Shown here in pieces: positions 40,363 through 52,600 of a stretch of 64,000 bases of DNA. Source of the stretch: Leguminivora glycinivorella (lineage: Eukaryota > Arthropoda > Insecta > Lepidoptera > Tortricidae); contig NC_062995.1 of assembly GCF_023078275.1 (NCBI RefSeq), positions 11,916,917 to 11,980,916 on the forward strand, written 5' to 3'. Positions within the stretch are counted from its first letter, which is position 1, and every line of letters starts with the position of its first letter. The notes under the pieces were generated by a model. It saw nothing but the letters and a program-made list of their open reading frames with translations. It had not been told where the DNA came from and searched no databases. The position numbers and the translations under genes were made by a program.

Positions 40363-40672
40363 ATGGAGTCGCCGGCTTTACAGGGCACAGAACATGTTTG
40401 CAAGAAGTCCAAGGCCTGTGAGGATGTGTGTATAACGGATTTATCGACGATCGCAGTGTCTGTGAAAATGGAGCATTTGCTGGACGATGTGTGCGTCAAG
40501 GACGAACCTAGATCCGATGGTGTGTGTATAAACAGTGAGCCATCGAGCTCAGAAGTGAGTGTAAAAGAGGAGTCAGCCAGCGCGTGCGCGGCGGCGGAGC
40601 TGTACGCCGGCCACGCGGTGAAGGACGAGCTCGTGCTCGGCCCCGAGCTAGTGGAGCGACACGCATCAGCAG
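40363..40672 (+). CDS. Gene D exon 1 (acidic N-terminus)
   Basis: ATG is in the context ACGATGG at 40363, and the donor GTATGT follows 40672. 103 codons plus one base encode MESPALQGTEHVCKKSKACE and a Glu/Asp/Val/Ser-rich stretch ending VERHASA. It is GC-rich at its 3' end. Confidence 0.8.
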
Positions 40673-43600
40673 GTATGTTGTCGGCCATTTTGTTAACTCC
40701 TCAACCGTGCTGCACGGGTAGCATGGTCGCGCGATAGACGATAAAATATCAGGCCGTCCCTATCGCACAATTAGTAAGTGATTGCGATAGGGACGGCCAG
40801 ATGTTTTATCATTTATCGCGCGACCATAATTGCCTGCCAGGAACCGGCCGGTAGGCGGTACGGTTGGTTATACCAAATTGTATTTTAATATGGCGTTGAC
40901 AAAACCATGTAAAAGTCGCCGTCAATAGAACTTGTGAATAATGTAAACAAACCTTGCAGTCAAAATGTCTTTAATTTCCATTGTAACTCATCAGATACTG
41001 GCTAAATCCATGTGTTATTTAATCAATTCATATCACATTATGATCCTCAACCTTTAAAATAATAACATTGTGCTAGAATATTGATATTTTATATAATGGT
41101 TTGTTTACATTATTGACAATTTCTATTGACAGCGATTTTTTTTAGGGTACAATCTGCAATTATTTTTTTCAGAAAATTGCACTGTTCAACTTTCGTATGA
41201 ATATCGGTTTTTTAAAGAAACAACACTATTTTGTCTTTAGCTTCCGGTGTGTTTAGCCCGGCACTAATCATTTCCGGTAGCCATTACCTCACATTCTTTT
41301 CGCTCTCGATCTAACTTGCGAACGCGTCGCTGCATTAAAATTGCCATTTATTGCTAATTGAATAGTTAAAGTCACATTTTCCCAATAATTATCGTAAAAT
41401 TAAGTTTAAACTCAGTGCTAGTCACATTATCAAAGTGGACAGGAAGAAAGCTCTGCTCCAAGAACAGTTCTGGGCTCGAGGAGACGGTAAGCCGGGCCCG
41501 CACGTGCGCCTTGCATACCAAGGCTGATGGTAAGCGAGCTGAAACCAACCCACTGGAACCTCATGCTAAAAGGTATGTGACATATGCACTGTTTTTTCCC
41601 CAGTAAGTGTTTGTTTAAATCTCTAAAATTTCGAGTTATCTTTGTCAATTTCGTCTTAAAGATATTTTATTAAATTACAGTCCGCTCAATTAGTTCATCA
41701 TTAAACATTTGTTCCTTCGGCCGGATCCGTTGAAAAGTTACCTATTTTTAGTAAAATATCAAATTTGTCGTGTCGTAATATTTTTCTAATAAATTGGTGG
41801 GTAAAACTTTAATTCTCGATTCGGTTAATGGCTGACCGGAAGTGTGACTTTTATAGTAGAATTTAGGTTGGTAGCAGTGTGACAGTTCGTTCAATCCGCT
41901 CATCTCGTTCGGTCTTAGTCTATGCTTTGGTGTATGGCAACAATTCGGTTGTCATCTCATCTGTCATTGTCAAAGTCAACAAGTTAATTTTATTGAGTAA
42001 CGTAAACTGTTTATTTATATTTTCGTTCTCGTTTTTCGATAAATCTACAGTGATTATTACGTGAAAAATGTCGGACATTGATGTGAGCAATAGAGACGTT
42101 GACATGGATAGGGTTGAACGCAATTACGCGGTTATGCGGTTAGAGTTAATCTTTGATTGTATAGATTTAGAGGGTTATGTCGCGGCCGACTTAAACCCAA
42201 TAGTTGAAGACTTTCATCGTGCCCAAAAGGCTATAATGAAGAAAACAAAGGATGTAAATACGGAGTTCTCGGTTACTGTCGATTTTGAACAAAAAGTAAA
42301 GTCAATCTTGACAAGGTTAAGGAAAGCTGAGCCTGTCATTACAAGCAAACATGAAACTGTTGACAAACAAGATAGTAGTGATAATAATTCAGCGAAGTTA
42401 CCTAAAATTGTTGTGAAACCATTTGATGGCTCCTTGCACAATTGGTTGTCATTTAAGGAACTCTTTGATTCCTTAATTCATAAAAGGAATATTTCGAACA
42501 TTGAAAAGCTGCATTATCTTATGACATCGTGTCAAGGTAAGGCTTTAGATTTGATTAAGAATTACCCAATTTCGGACAACAGTTACATGGATGCTTACAA
42601 TGCTTTAAACAATTTTTACAATAGAAAACGGCAAATTGCCTTTGGGTACTATGAAAAGATTTTACTTTGTGAACAGGTGAAGACCAAGTCTTCAACTGAA
42701 TTAGAAAAAGTTCATCGTGTTTTTAGAGAAACATTACAAGTGTTAGAAAGGTTCGACTTACCCGATAAAAACTTTATGTTATTTCATCTGTTGTGGGGAA
42801 AATTGGACAAGGCGACTCGGGAGGCCTTCCTCCTCGAGTTCAATTCCAATGAAATTCCAAAGTTTGAATTGCTACAAGAGTTTGTTGAAAAACAAGTCCG
42901 CGCTCTGGAAGTAACGGAGGTTAAGCCCGTAACAAGTGCCATTAAAGGTAAAGGCAAGGTAACACTAGTTGCCACACAACAAAATATATGTGTTTTCTGT
43001 ACTGAACTGCATAACTTAGAGAATTGTAAAAAATTTAAAGTTTTAGACACTTCGGAGCGGTTTAAGGTGGTGAAAAACAAGGGCTTGTGTGTTTGTTGTT
43101 TCTCCAAAACTCATAAAGTCAAACAATGTCAATCAGATTGTCGGTGCAGTATATGCGGTTGTTCCCACAACACTTTATTACACTTTGGAAAAAGGGAACC
43201 GGCTTCGCCAGAGGCTGAACCAGCACCTCAGCCAACGGTGAGCGGTTTAAATAGCAAAGTGACTTTGACGTCGGTCCAAAGTAATGGATTAGTTTTATTT
43301 GCTACTGCTCGGGTAGCTGTTCGGGATAGTTCAGGCAATTATCAAATAGCTCGTGCTCTTTTGGACGGTGCTAGTGGTGTCAATTTTATTTCCCATGACT
43401 GTGCTCGAAGATTAGGTTTACAGGTAGATGATACTAGCGAGCCAATTACTGGAATTGGACTATCTGAAGTTGCACCTAAGGGTATGTTATCATGCTCTGT
43501 TAAACCTATTGGATCAGAAATGGTTAATTTTGACTTCCAAGCGTCAGTGCTTCCAGTTATCTGTCCGGAGCAACCATACTATAGAGTCAATACATCGGAA

Positions 43601-46600
43601 TGGCATCACATTCAAGGTCTACCTCTCGCTGACCCTGACTTTGCGAAGCCGGGCCCAATAGATTTACTCTTAAATGCAGAGATCTTTGCATCTTCCATTT
43701 TAAGTGGTAAGAAGGAGGGCCGGAAGGGGCAGTCAAAGGCTTTGGAGACTGTTTTCGGATGGGTTCTGATGGGTGACTGTTATGCCTCTCGTACACAATC
43801 TTTCACTAATTGTCGGAAAGATTGTTTTTTCGTGTCGAATGCTTCACAATCAAACTTGTCGCTGTCGTTGGATGATTCTCTTAAAAGGTTCTGGGAACTA
43901 GAAAATATTTGTGGTCCGAGTAAACCTATCTTGTCAAAAGAGGATCAACTATGTGAAGATAACTTCCGTGCAAATTATTGTCGCACGAGTGAAGGCCGGT
44001 TCGAGGTACCTCTACCTTTCGTCGATCCTTCGAACAAGCCTACCTTTTCGCACACTCGTGAAATTGCAATGCGGAGATTTTTTTCGTTGGAACGCAAGCT
44101 TACAAAGCATGCGGATTTTCGTAAAGCTTATGCCTCCTTTATGGAAGAGTATGAGGTCAGTGGTCATATGGAGCAGGTTGCGCCGCCTGTCTCTAGTGTC
44201 GGGAATTTTAATTACATCCCACATCATGGTATTTTGCGCCCCGAATCTGTCAGTACACCTCTGAGAGCCGTTTTTGACGCAAGTTGTCGTGACAGCAATG
44301 GGATTTCGCTTAATGATACACTACTAGCTGGACCTAAGTTACAAACTAATATTTTTGATGTCCTTACTAGGTTTCGATGGCATAAAATAGTCTTTACGGG
44401 TGACATAAAGGCCATGTATCGTCAAATCCTCGTGCCAAACGAGGACGCTGAGTATCAGCGGATATTGTGGCGACCTTCGACTGACGGCCCAGTTAAAGAC
44501 TATCGTTTGCGGACGGTAACTTATGGTGTGAAATCGGCTCCGTATCAAGCTTTGCGCACAATAGCACAGATAGCGGAGGACACTGCTGACTCCTATCCTG
44601 AAGGGTCACAAGTGCTTGGGAGAGACATTTATGTTGATGATGTCGTGACAGGCGCTGACTCTATTGAGCAAGCTTTAAAAATTAGATCAGATTTATCTGA
44701 AATTTTGTCGTCGGGTGGGTTCCATTTGAGAAAATGGACCTCCAACCATAAAGGTTTTATCGTTGACCTTCCATCTTCTGAGTTGTATTCGAGTGATTTT
44801 AAACATTTTGATGAACTTTCGGATTTGTCCCTTAAAATATTGGGATTGTTATGGCGTCCACAAACAGATTCGTTCCAATTTGAGGTTGCAACACCACGTG
44901 ATCAGAAATGTACTAAACGTACTATTTTATCGAATATAGCGCGCATATATGACCCGCTAGGATTCTTATGTCCTGTCACGTTTCACGCTAAATATTTAAT
45001 GCAGGTCTTGTGGTCATCTGGGGTGCAATGGGACGATGATGTTCCAGAAGCAATCACATCAGAATGGATGAAATTTACCGATCAACTTCCGTCGTTGAAA
45101 TCTGTCGTTATTCCCCGTCGCATCATCCATTCGTTTGTTTCATTACAATTGCATGGATTTTGTGATGTGTCGGAGCGTGGTTACGCTGCTGTCGTCTTCT
45201 GTCGTGTCGATGACACACAAGGCTCTACTTTTGTAGAGCTTTGCTGTGCCAAAAGTAAGGTTGCGCCTCTGCGTAAATTATCAATTCCTCGATTGGAACT
45301 GCAGGCTGCCGTGTTGTTGGCAGACCTGATGCAGTCAACACAAGAGGCATTAAAACCTCTCTATGTTGTTCAGGAAATATTTGCATGGTCAGACTCGACC
45401 GTAACGTTAGCTTGGATCAAGTCGTGCCCTTCACGCTGGAAAACATTTGTTGCAAATCGTGTGAGCCATATCCAGGATCTTGTTGCTCCTGATCGCTGGC
45501 GTCACGTCAGTACACACCACAATCCTGCTGATGCAGGATCCAGGGGGTTACTGCCTGAAGATTTGGTAGAGTGTGATATTTGGTGGAAGGGTCCGTCGTG
45601 GTTGGTAAAGGAAGAGAAGGATTGGCCTTGCTCACCTTTGCACGATCCAAGCAATGACTGTATTGTAGAGGAACAACGTATTTGTAGCTTACTCGTGACG
45701 GCCGATCCTAACTTAATTGATGAAGTCCTTAGCAGGTTCTCCTCGCTTTTCACATTAAAGCGTGTGTTAGCCTACTGTTTCCGTTTTTTACGGTCAGCTA
45801 AGGATGGAAAAGTTGTCGGATCTCTACAGTCAGCTGAAACCACTGCAGCTCTCATGTTTTTAGTAAAACATGTGCAGCTCACTTCGTTCAGTGTAGAGAT
45901 CAATCAATTAAGGGAGGATCGTTTGAACGCATTGCCAAAGGGTTTGCGCAAGCTTTCATTATTCATTGACAGTCAGGGTATTGTCAGGGTGGGCGGTCGC
46001 TTGGCAAATTCTCCTATTAAATTTTCTGTCAAACATCCCATTTTATTGCCTCGCTCCCACCGACTCACTATTTTAATAATTGACGAATATCATAAAAGAT
46101 TTTTACATCCAGGTGCCCAAACTTTACAAAATTTACTTGCGCAAACGTTTTGGATTTTGTCGCCAAAGCGAGCAATTCAGGCAGTGATTGGAGGCTGCGT
46201 GAAATGCTTTCGTGCCAATCCCTCTGCGGCATCTCCGCCGCTTATGGGAAATTTGCCTACTTTTCGCGTCTCGCAAATTAAACCTTTTTCGAGTGTCGCC
46301 ATTGATTATGGAGGACCATTTGATATCGCTTTCGGTCGTGGCCGTGGTGCGAAAACGTACAAAGGTTACATCTGTGTTTTTGTATGTACTAGTACCAAAG
46401 CCATTCACATAGAGCTTGCTTCAGAGTTGTCGACAGAAGCTTTCCTCTGTGTTCTTAAACGGTTTGTCGCTCGTCGTGGTCGATGCAGTAACATTGTCTC
46501 TGACCAGGGTAGGAATTTTGTGGGCGCTAGTAACTATCTTGGTTCACTCATGAAAGGTGCTGCTGATGCCCAAGAAATTAAATTCTCGTTTAACCCTCCG

Positions 46601-49600
46601 GGTACGCCTCATTTTAACGGATTAGCTGAAGCCGGGATACGCTCGGTTAAGACTCACCTCGCACGGGTTGTAGGTAATCAAAGGTTAACCTTCGAGGAAT
46701 TTTATACAATTCTGACTCAGATTGAGTCTATGCTCAACTCTCGTCCATTGACACCTCTTAGCTCGGATCCTAGTGATCTCTCAGCCTTAACTCCAGGCCA
46801 TTTTTTAACTCTGGAACCGTTGTCGATTGTCCCAGAGGAAAATCTTGTAGATAAAAAAGTAAGTGTCTGTAATCGTTGGAAAATGATACAGAAAATGCAT
46901 CAAGACTTCTGGCGTAGATGGCACGCTGAGTACGTCCATACTCTACAACAGAGGACTAAATGGAATAAAGTAAATACAAACATTGTCGTGGGTTCCTTGG
47001 TCTTGTTGATTAACGAACAAACAAGCCCTTTAAAATGGCCCCTTGGGCGCATCGTTGCTCTACATCCCGGAGTTGACGGTGTCTGTAGAGTGGTCACAAT
47101 TCAAACTGCTACTGGTCAGTACAGAAGACCAGTTGTGAAGCTGTGTCCTTTACCACTTTCAAATTAACTTTCGTCGTTCTAGTATTATCACTTAGTTTAA
47201 CATTATAGTTTTTAAGTAGTTTGTCGAACTCTAGCACTATTTGTAGAGTAAATATTGCATATTTAGGTGAGCGGTATGTTCAACTTTCGTATGAATATCG
47301 GTTTTTTAAAGAAACAACACTATTTTGTCTTTAGCTTCCGGTGTGTTTAGCCCGGCACTAATCATTTCCGGTAGCCATTACCTCACATTCTTTTCGCTCT
47401 CGATCTAACTTGCGAACGCGTCGCTGCATTAAAATTGCCATTTATTGCTAATTGAATAGTTAAAGTCACATTTTCCCAATAATTATCGTAAAATTAAGTT
47501 TAAACTCAGTGCTAGTCACATTATCAAAGTGGACAGGAAGAAAGCTCTGCTCCAAGAACAGTTCTGGGCTCGAGGAGACGGTAAGCCGGGCCCGCACGTG
47601 CGCCTTGCATACCAAGGCTGATGGTAAGCGAGCTGAAACCAACCCACTGGAACCTCATGCTAAAAGGTATGTGACATATGCACTGTTTTTTCCCCAGTAA
47701 GTGTTTGTTTAAATCTCTAAAATTTCGAGTTATCTTTGTCAATTTCGTCTTAAAGATATTTTATTAAATTACAGTCCGCTCAATTAGTTCATCATTAAAC
47801 ATGCACCTTACCCACAACATACAAGGTGCTATCTGCTATAAAAGGATATTGCAGACTTCGCCTTGTACGTTGTTGTCATTGATGGGCTGATTTTTTTTTT
47901 TATTAAACTCTTTAACAGGAAAAGTTTCTGTTTCATGACACTAGTTTAGTTAGTGGTGGGCAAACTTTTTTCACTGGGGCCAAAATATGGAGGAATTTTA
48001 GAGGCAGGCCAGATTTAGAATAGAATACAATAAACATTTATTCGAGAACATAGGCAAGACAAAATACACATAATAACACCGAGACGAAAGAGAATGAAGT
48101 GCCACGAAATGGCCTCATCTCAGCATGTTGCTGGGGACTTGAAGCGCTGTTCTTCTGATGAGACATGAGACCATCAAGTGAGAAAGATTCATGGAGGGCA
48201 ACAGACAGAAGAAGTGCAAAGCACATACGAGAAAAGTGGTCAAACAGTTCAAAAGAATAAAAGTGAAAACATTACAGGAAAAATAACAACAGACTGTTAT
48301 CAATATATATAAAGACAATAAAAAAAAAGTCGTACACCAGAATGCACACACACGCGTTCCAATTCACACTAAAAATGCGTTTTTACTACACTGCTGGCCA
48401 TATCAAACGCTATTTTGAAGGACCGGCGGCAGGCCGGATAAAACCCTTTTGCAGGCTGCACTTTACCCACCACTGTAGACCTAAAGAACCTTCATTAAAG
48501 TTAACAGAAAACAAAAACAATTGTAGGAGGTAGGGCATAGCGAATGATATTCTGCTGTGTGGTAGGGCACAGCACAGCGGATATCATCTCGCTCGAATCT
48601 AGATCAGCCCAACTGGGGAAGTACCTCCGCCTTACAGAAGACCGCAGCCAAATAACACTAGACCCTACTCATAGTGTTGTGTTCCTGCCGGTGAGTAAAG
48701 CTGCCAGAGCTCAATGAGGGTGTAGTGTGCTGGTGACGGAAGGACCTACGGAACTGATTTGTTCCGTCTATTGTCTTTTGAGTTGTCGTCAGCCGAAACC
48801 CTCCTTAGAACATGTACACTCTTTTTGCCGTGTACTTGAACACAGCAAAAAGAAGTGTACAAGTTTCTAATGGGTTGGCAACGCCCACGTGACACTCGTT
48901 GAGTTGCAGGCGTCCATAGGTGACAGTGACCGCTTTCAATCAAACGGACCCTGTGATTGTTTGCCACCGACGTAGTAACAATTCAATTCAATTCAATTCA
49001 TTTATTTCAAGGACCAACTGAGATCATTGTTGTTAGTACGCAATTACATAATAATTAAATATATGGTTAGTATTCTACAAAACTAAATTTTCTATCAATG
49101 TCATTACAAAATTAGAATAAATAAATTAATTGAAAACCATGGAAGCGAAATTAAATCAAATATAACTAAAATAAATGTCAGTAAAACAATATTAGTAACG
49201 ATGTGTTGTTATTGAGTTGTGTATTGTGTAATAATATTGCACAAATCAGAGTTTTGAATGATTCACGGTTATTTTCATTAGACTTATATTGACGGGATAT
49301 AGACCGTGATTACCTTTTTGATTTTTGTCGTGCTTCCGATATGTCGACGCAGTTGCATGCATCATGATCACGGAAAACTGACGAAGGCGGGTGGATGTCA
49401 AAGTTGCATAGACAGCGCGCGATCTGCCCTCCTTCGCGCGAAAAAGGTAATCACGGTCTATATCTATATTTTGACGACCGGTCTGGCCTAGCGCGTAGTG
49501 ACGCTGCCTGCTACGCCACGGTCCCGGGGTTCGAATCCCGGTAAGGGCATTTATTTGTGTGATGAGCACAGATATTTGTTCCTGAGTCATGGATGTTTTC

Positions 49601-52600
49601 TATGTATATAAGTATTTGTACAAGTATATTATATATATTAATTTATCGTTGTCTGAGTACCTGCAACACAAGCCATCATGCGTTTACCGTGGGACTCAGT
49701 CAATCTGTGTAAGAATGTCCTCTAATATTTATTTATTTAATATTTCCATCCCGGTCAATATAATTCTATTTGCACAAATATTTCAACTGCCACTGGTTTC
49801 AGCTTCCGACGGGGCGATCGTAATAGTGCGGCAGTCATGTGTCCCTCGGAGACCGTTCCTGCGGGACTGCTCCGTGAGGCTGGAGCGCCTCGCTGTGGAG
49901 ACTCTGCTCACCGGCATGTGCAGCACAGACCGGGACATGGCATCAGGTAAACATTTATATACATACATACAGTCAAGTGCAAAAATACGTATCGAAATAA
50001 TCGTCTCATAAATATGGTACCTACTACGCTCTTATTACACCGGACTAAGGACATATTTTTGAGTAAGATGTGTACACCCATATTTTTACACTTGACTGTA
50101 CAGTCACGCCCGTTTCCCAGAGGGGTAGGCAGAGATCACGGATTTCCATTTACTACGATCCTGACAAACCACTTTCGCTTGACACACTTTCATAACGTTT
50201 CTCATACACGCTCGTCGGTTTCGTGTACTTCTCACCTGGCCTTTTTGCAATATTTCCCCGATTTGATCTAGAAAAGTTCGCCTAGGTTTTCCACTTGCAA
50301 CATTTATATAATACTAGCTTTTGCCCGCGGCTTCGCTCGCGTTAGAAAGAGACATAAAGTAGCCTATGTCACTCTCCTTCCCTTCAACTATCTCCACTTA
50401 AAAAATCACTTCAATTTGTCGCTCCGTTTTACCGTGAAAGACGGACAAACAAACAGAAACACACACTTTCTCATTTATAATATTAGTATGGATTTGAATT
50501 ATATGGTTTTGACTCTTGGAGTATTTAAGACTCTAGTCTTACAAATTGAAATAATTATACTCTGTGTTAAAAAAACACATTGTTCAATCAGCTTGAAAAG
50601 CCAGGTAGGAAATAGTCGAGAACGTTTGTATAGAGAACTAGCTATTGCCCGCGGCTTCGCTCGCGTTAGAAAGAGACAAAAAGTAGCCTATGTCACTCTC
50701 AATCCTTTCAACTATCTCCACTTAAAAAATCACGTCTATTCGTAGCTCCGTTTTACCGTGAAAGACGGACAAACAAACAGACACACACACTTTCCCATTT
50801 ATAATATTAGTATTGATTGACCCCTTCCGTTCCGACTTAAATTCAATACCACTATAAGGTCTGTGTAAGGCACTGGTCCCACCGGGAGCTAGTAAGCTAT
50901 GAGCTATCGGCTATAACAGCCATACTCAAAAATGTGCTCCGCGGTGCCCTAGGGCTCTGCAAAACCTCTCTGGGGGCTCCGTGTGAATTTTGGTTGACTG
51001 ATATGCGACTTCAACTCTCTTTCATATAACCAAAGATTCCCCAATTGTAAAAATAAAAACAGTTCCATGTAATACCTCACATTAGAATCTAGTGATTAGA
51101 TTTTACTATTATGATTAAGACTTATTAAAATAAAGGTTGCTATAAACTATTTTATTTTTTTATTTAATTTAAGGGTTCTGTCAGATATTTTGCTTTCCAA
51201 AAAGGTTCCATGGGAAAATAAGTTTGAGAACCGCTGGGCTATAAAAACGGACAAAGATAATCACTCCGGTGTATTTAAATAAAAGAGACACGGCGATATT
51301 GATAGCTCACCGCTGGGCGAGTAGCTATAAACATCGCCGTGTCTCTTTTATTTACAGTGAGTGATTATCTTTTGTCTCGCGGTGGTAAAGTTTAGTAAAA
51401 TAAACCAATTTTTGTTGCAGGACAAACTCCACAGGAGAAATCGAGTGGAGGAACCGACACCTACAGATGTGCGCACTGTAAATATACGACGGTTAAGAAA
51501 CTGCGCTTAATTAAGCATTTGAGTAAACACACCAGTGAGAGGCCGCACAGGTGTGACCAGTGTAACTATGCTTGCAACTCCAATGATAATATGAAAGCTC
51601 AAAAGCCCTTTAAGTGTGACCAGTGTAACTACGCTACCAGCTATCAAACTCATTTAAAAGCTCATCTGATGACACACACTGGTGACAAGAGAATACACAT
51701 TGGTGAAAAGCGCTACAAATGTGACCATTGTAGTTTTACTAGCAAGGCCAAGGATTACATGAAAATTCATATCAGAATTCATACTGGGGAAAAGCCCTTT
51801 AAATGTGACCTGTGTGACTACGCTAGCGGCCGAAAGAGCACTTTGCGAGTACATATGAGGACACACACTGGTGACAAGCCATATAAATGTAACCGATGCA
51901 ACTACGCTTTCACCCAAAGAAAAGATTTACAAGCTCATGTATCGAAACACACTGGTATGAAGCCTTTTAGATGTGATCTGTGTAGTTTTGCTACTGCCCA
52001 CGAGCGTTCTATTGCAAGACATAGAATGATGCACAATAAGCCAAACAGGCATGACCAGGGTATCGATGTTAGCAGCCAGATAAGGCATTTGCAACGTCAT
52101 GAGAGAATACACATTGGTGAAAAGCTATATAAATGTGACCAGTGTAGCTATACTTGCAAGGCAAAGGATTATATGAAAATTCATATCAGAATTCATACTG
52201 GGGAAAAGCCCTTTAAATGTGACCTGTGTGACTACGCTAGCTGCCGAAAGAGTACTTTGCGAGTACATATAAAGACACACACTGGTGATAAGCCATACAA
52301 ATGTAACCGGTGCAACTACGCTTGCTACCAAAAAAAAGATTTACAAGCTCATGTATCGAAACACACTGGTATAAAGCCTTTTAGATGTGATATGTGTAGT
52401 TTTGCTACTGCCCACGAGCGTTCTATTGCAAGACATATAATGATGCACAATGAGCCAAACATGAGTGGCCCGTGCAGCAATACTTGCAGTTCCGAGAGTA
52501 GTATGAAGCACACTGGCGAAAAGCCATTTAAATGTGACCTTTGTAACTACGCTACCTGGTATAAAACTAAATTAAAAAGTCATTTTAGGACACACACTGG

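Larger units (their letters stand above)
41183..47801 (+). mobile_element. Full-length BEL/Pao LTR retrotransposon
   Basis: The LTRs 41183-41707 and 47277-47801 are both 525 bp, start TGTT and end ACA, and look identical by eye. TGCAC flanks the element (41178-41182, 47802-47806). One open gag-pol frame lies between. The LTR ends, 5-bp duplication and domain order (protease, polymerase, RNase H, integrase, no envelope frame) fit BEL/Pao. Identical LTRs imply recent insertion. It is in the sense orientation within gene D's first intron. Confidence 0.93.

Noticed and set aside
40350..40688. Minus-strand Ser/Thr-rich frame opposite gene D exon 1
   Set aside because: It is antisense to a spliced, in-frame exon and has no independent support.
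47168..47276. Envelope gene for the BEL/Pao element
   Set aside because: Only about 110 bp separate the gag-pol stop from the 3' LTR, so there is no room for one.
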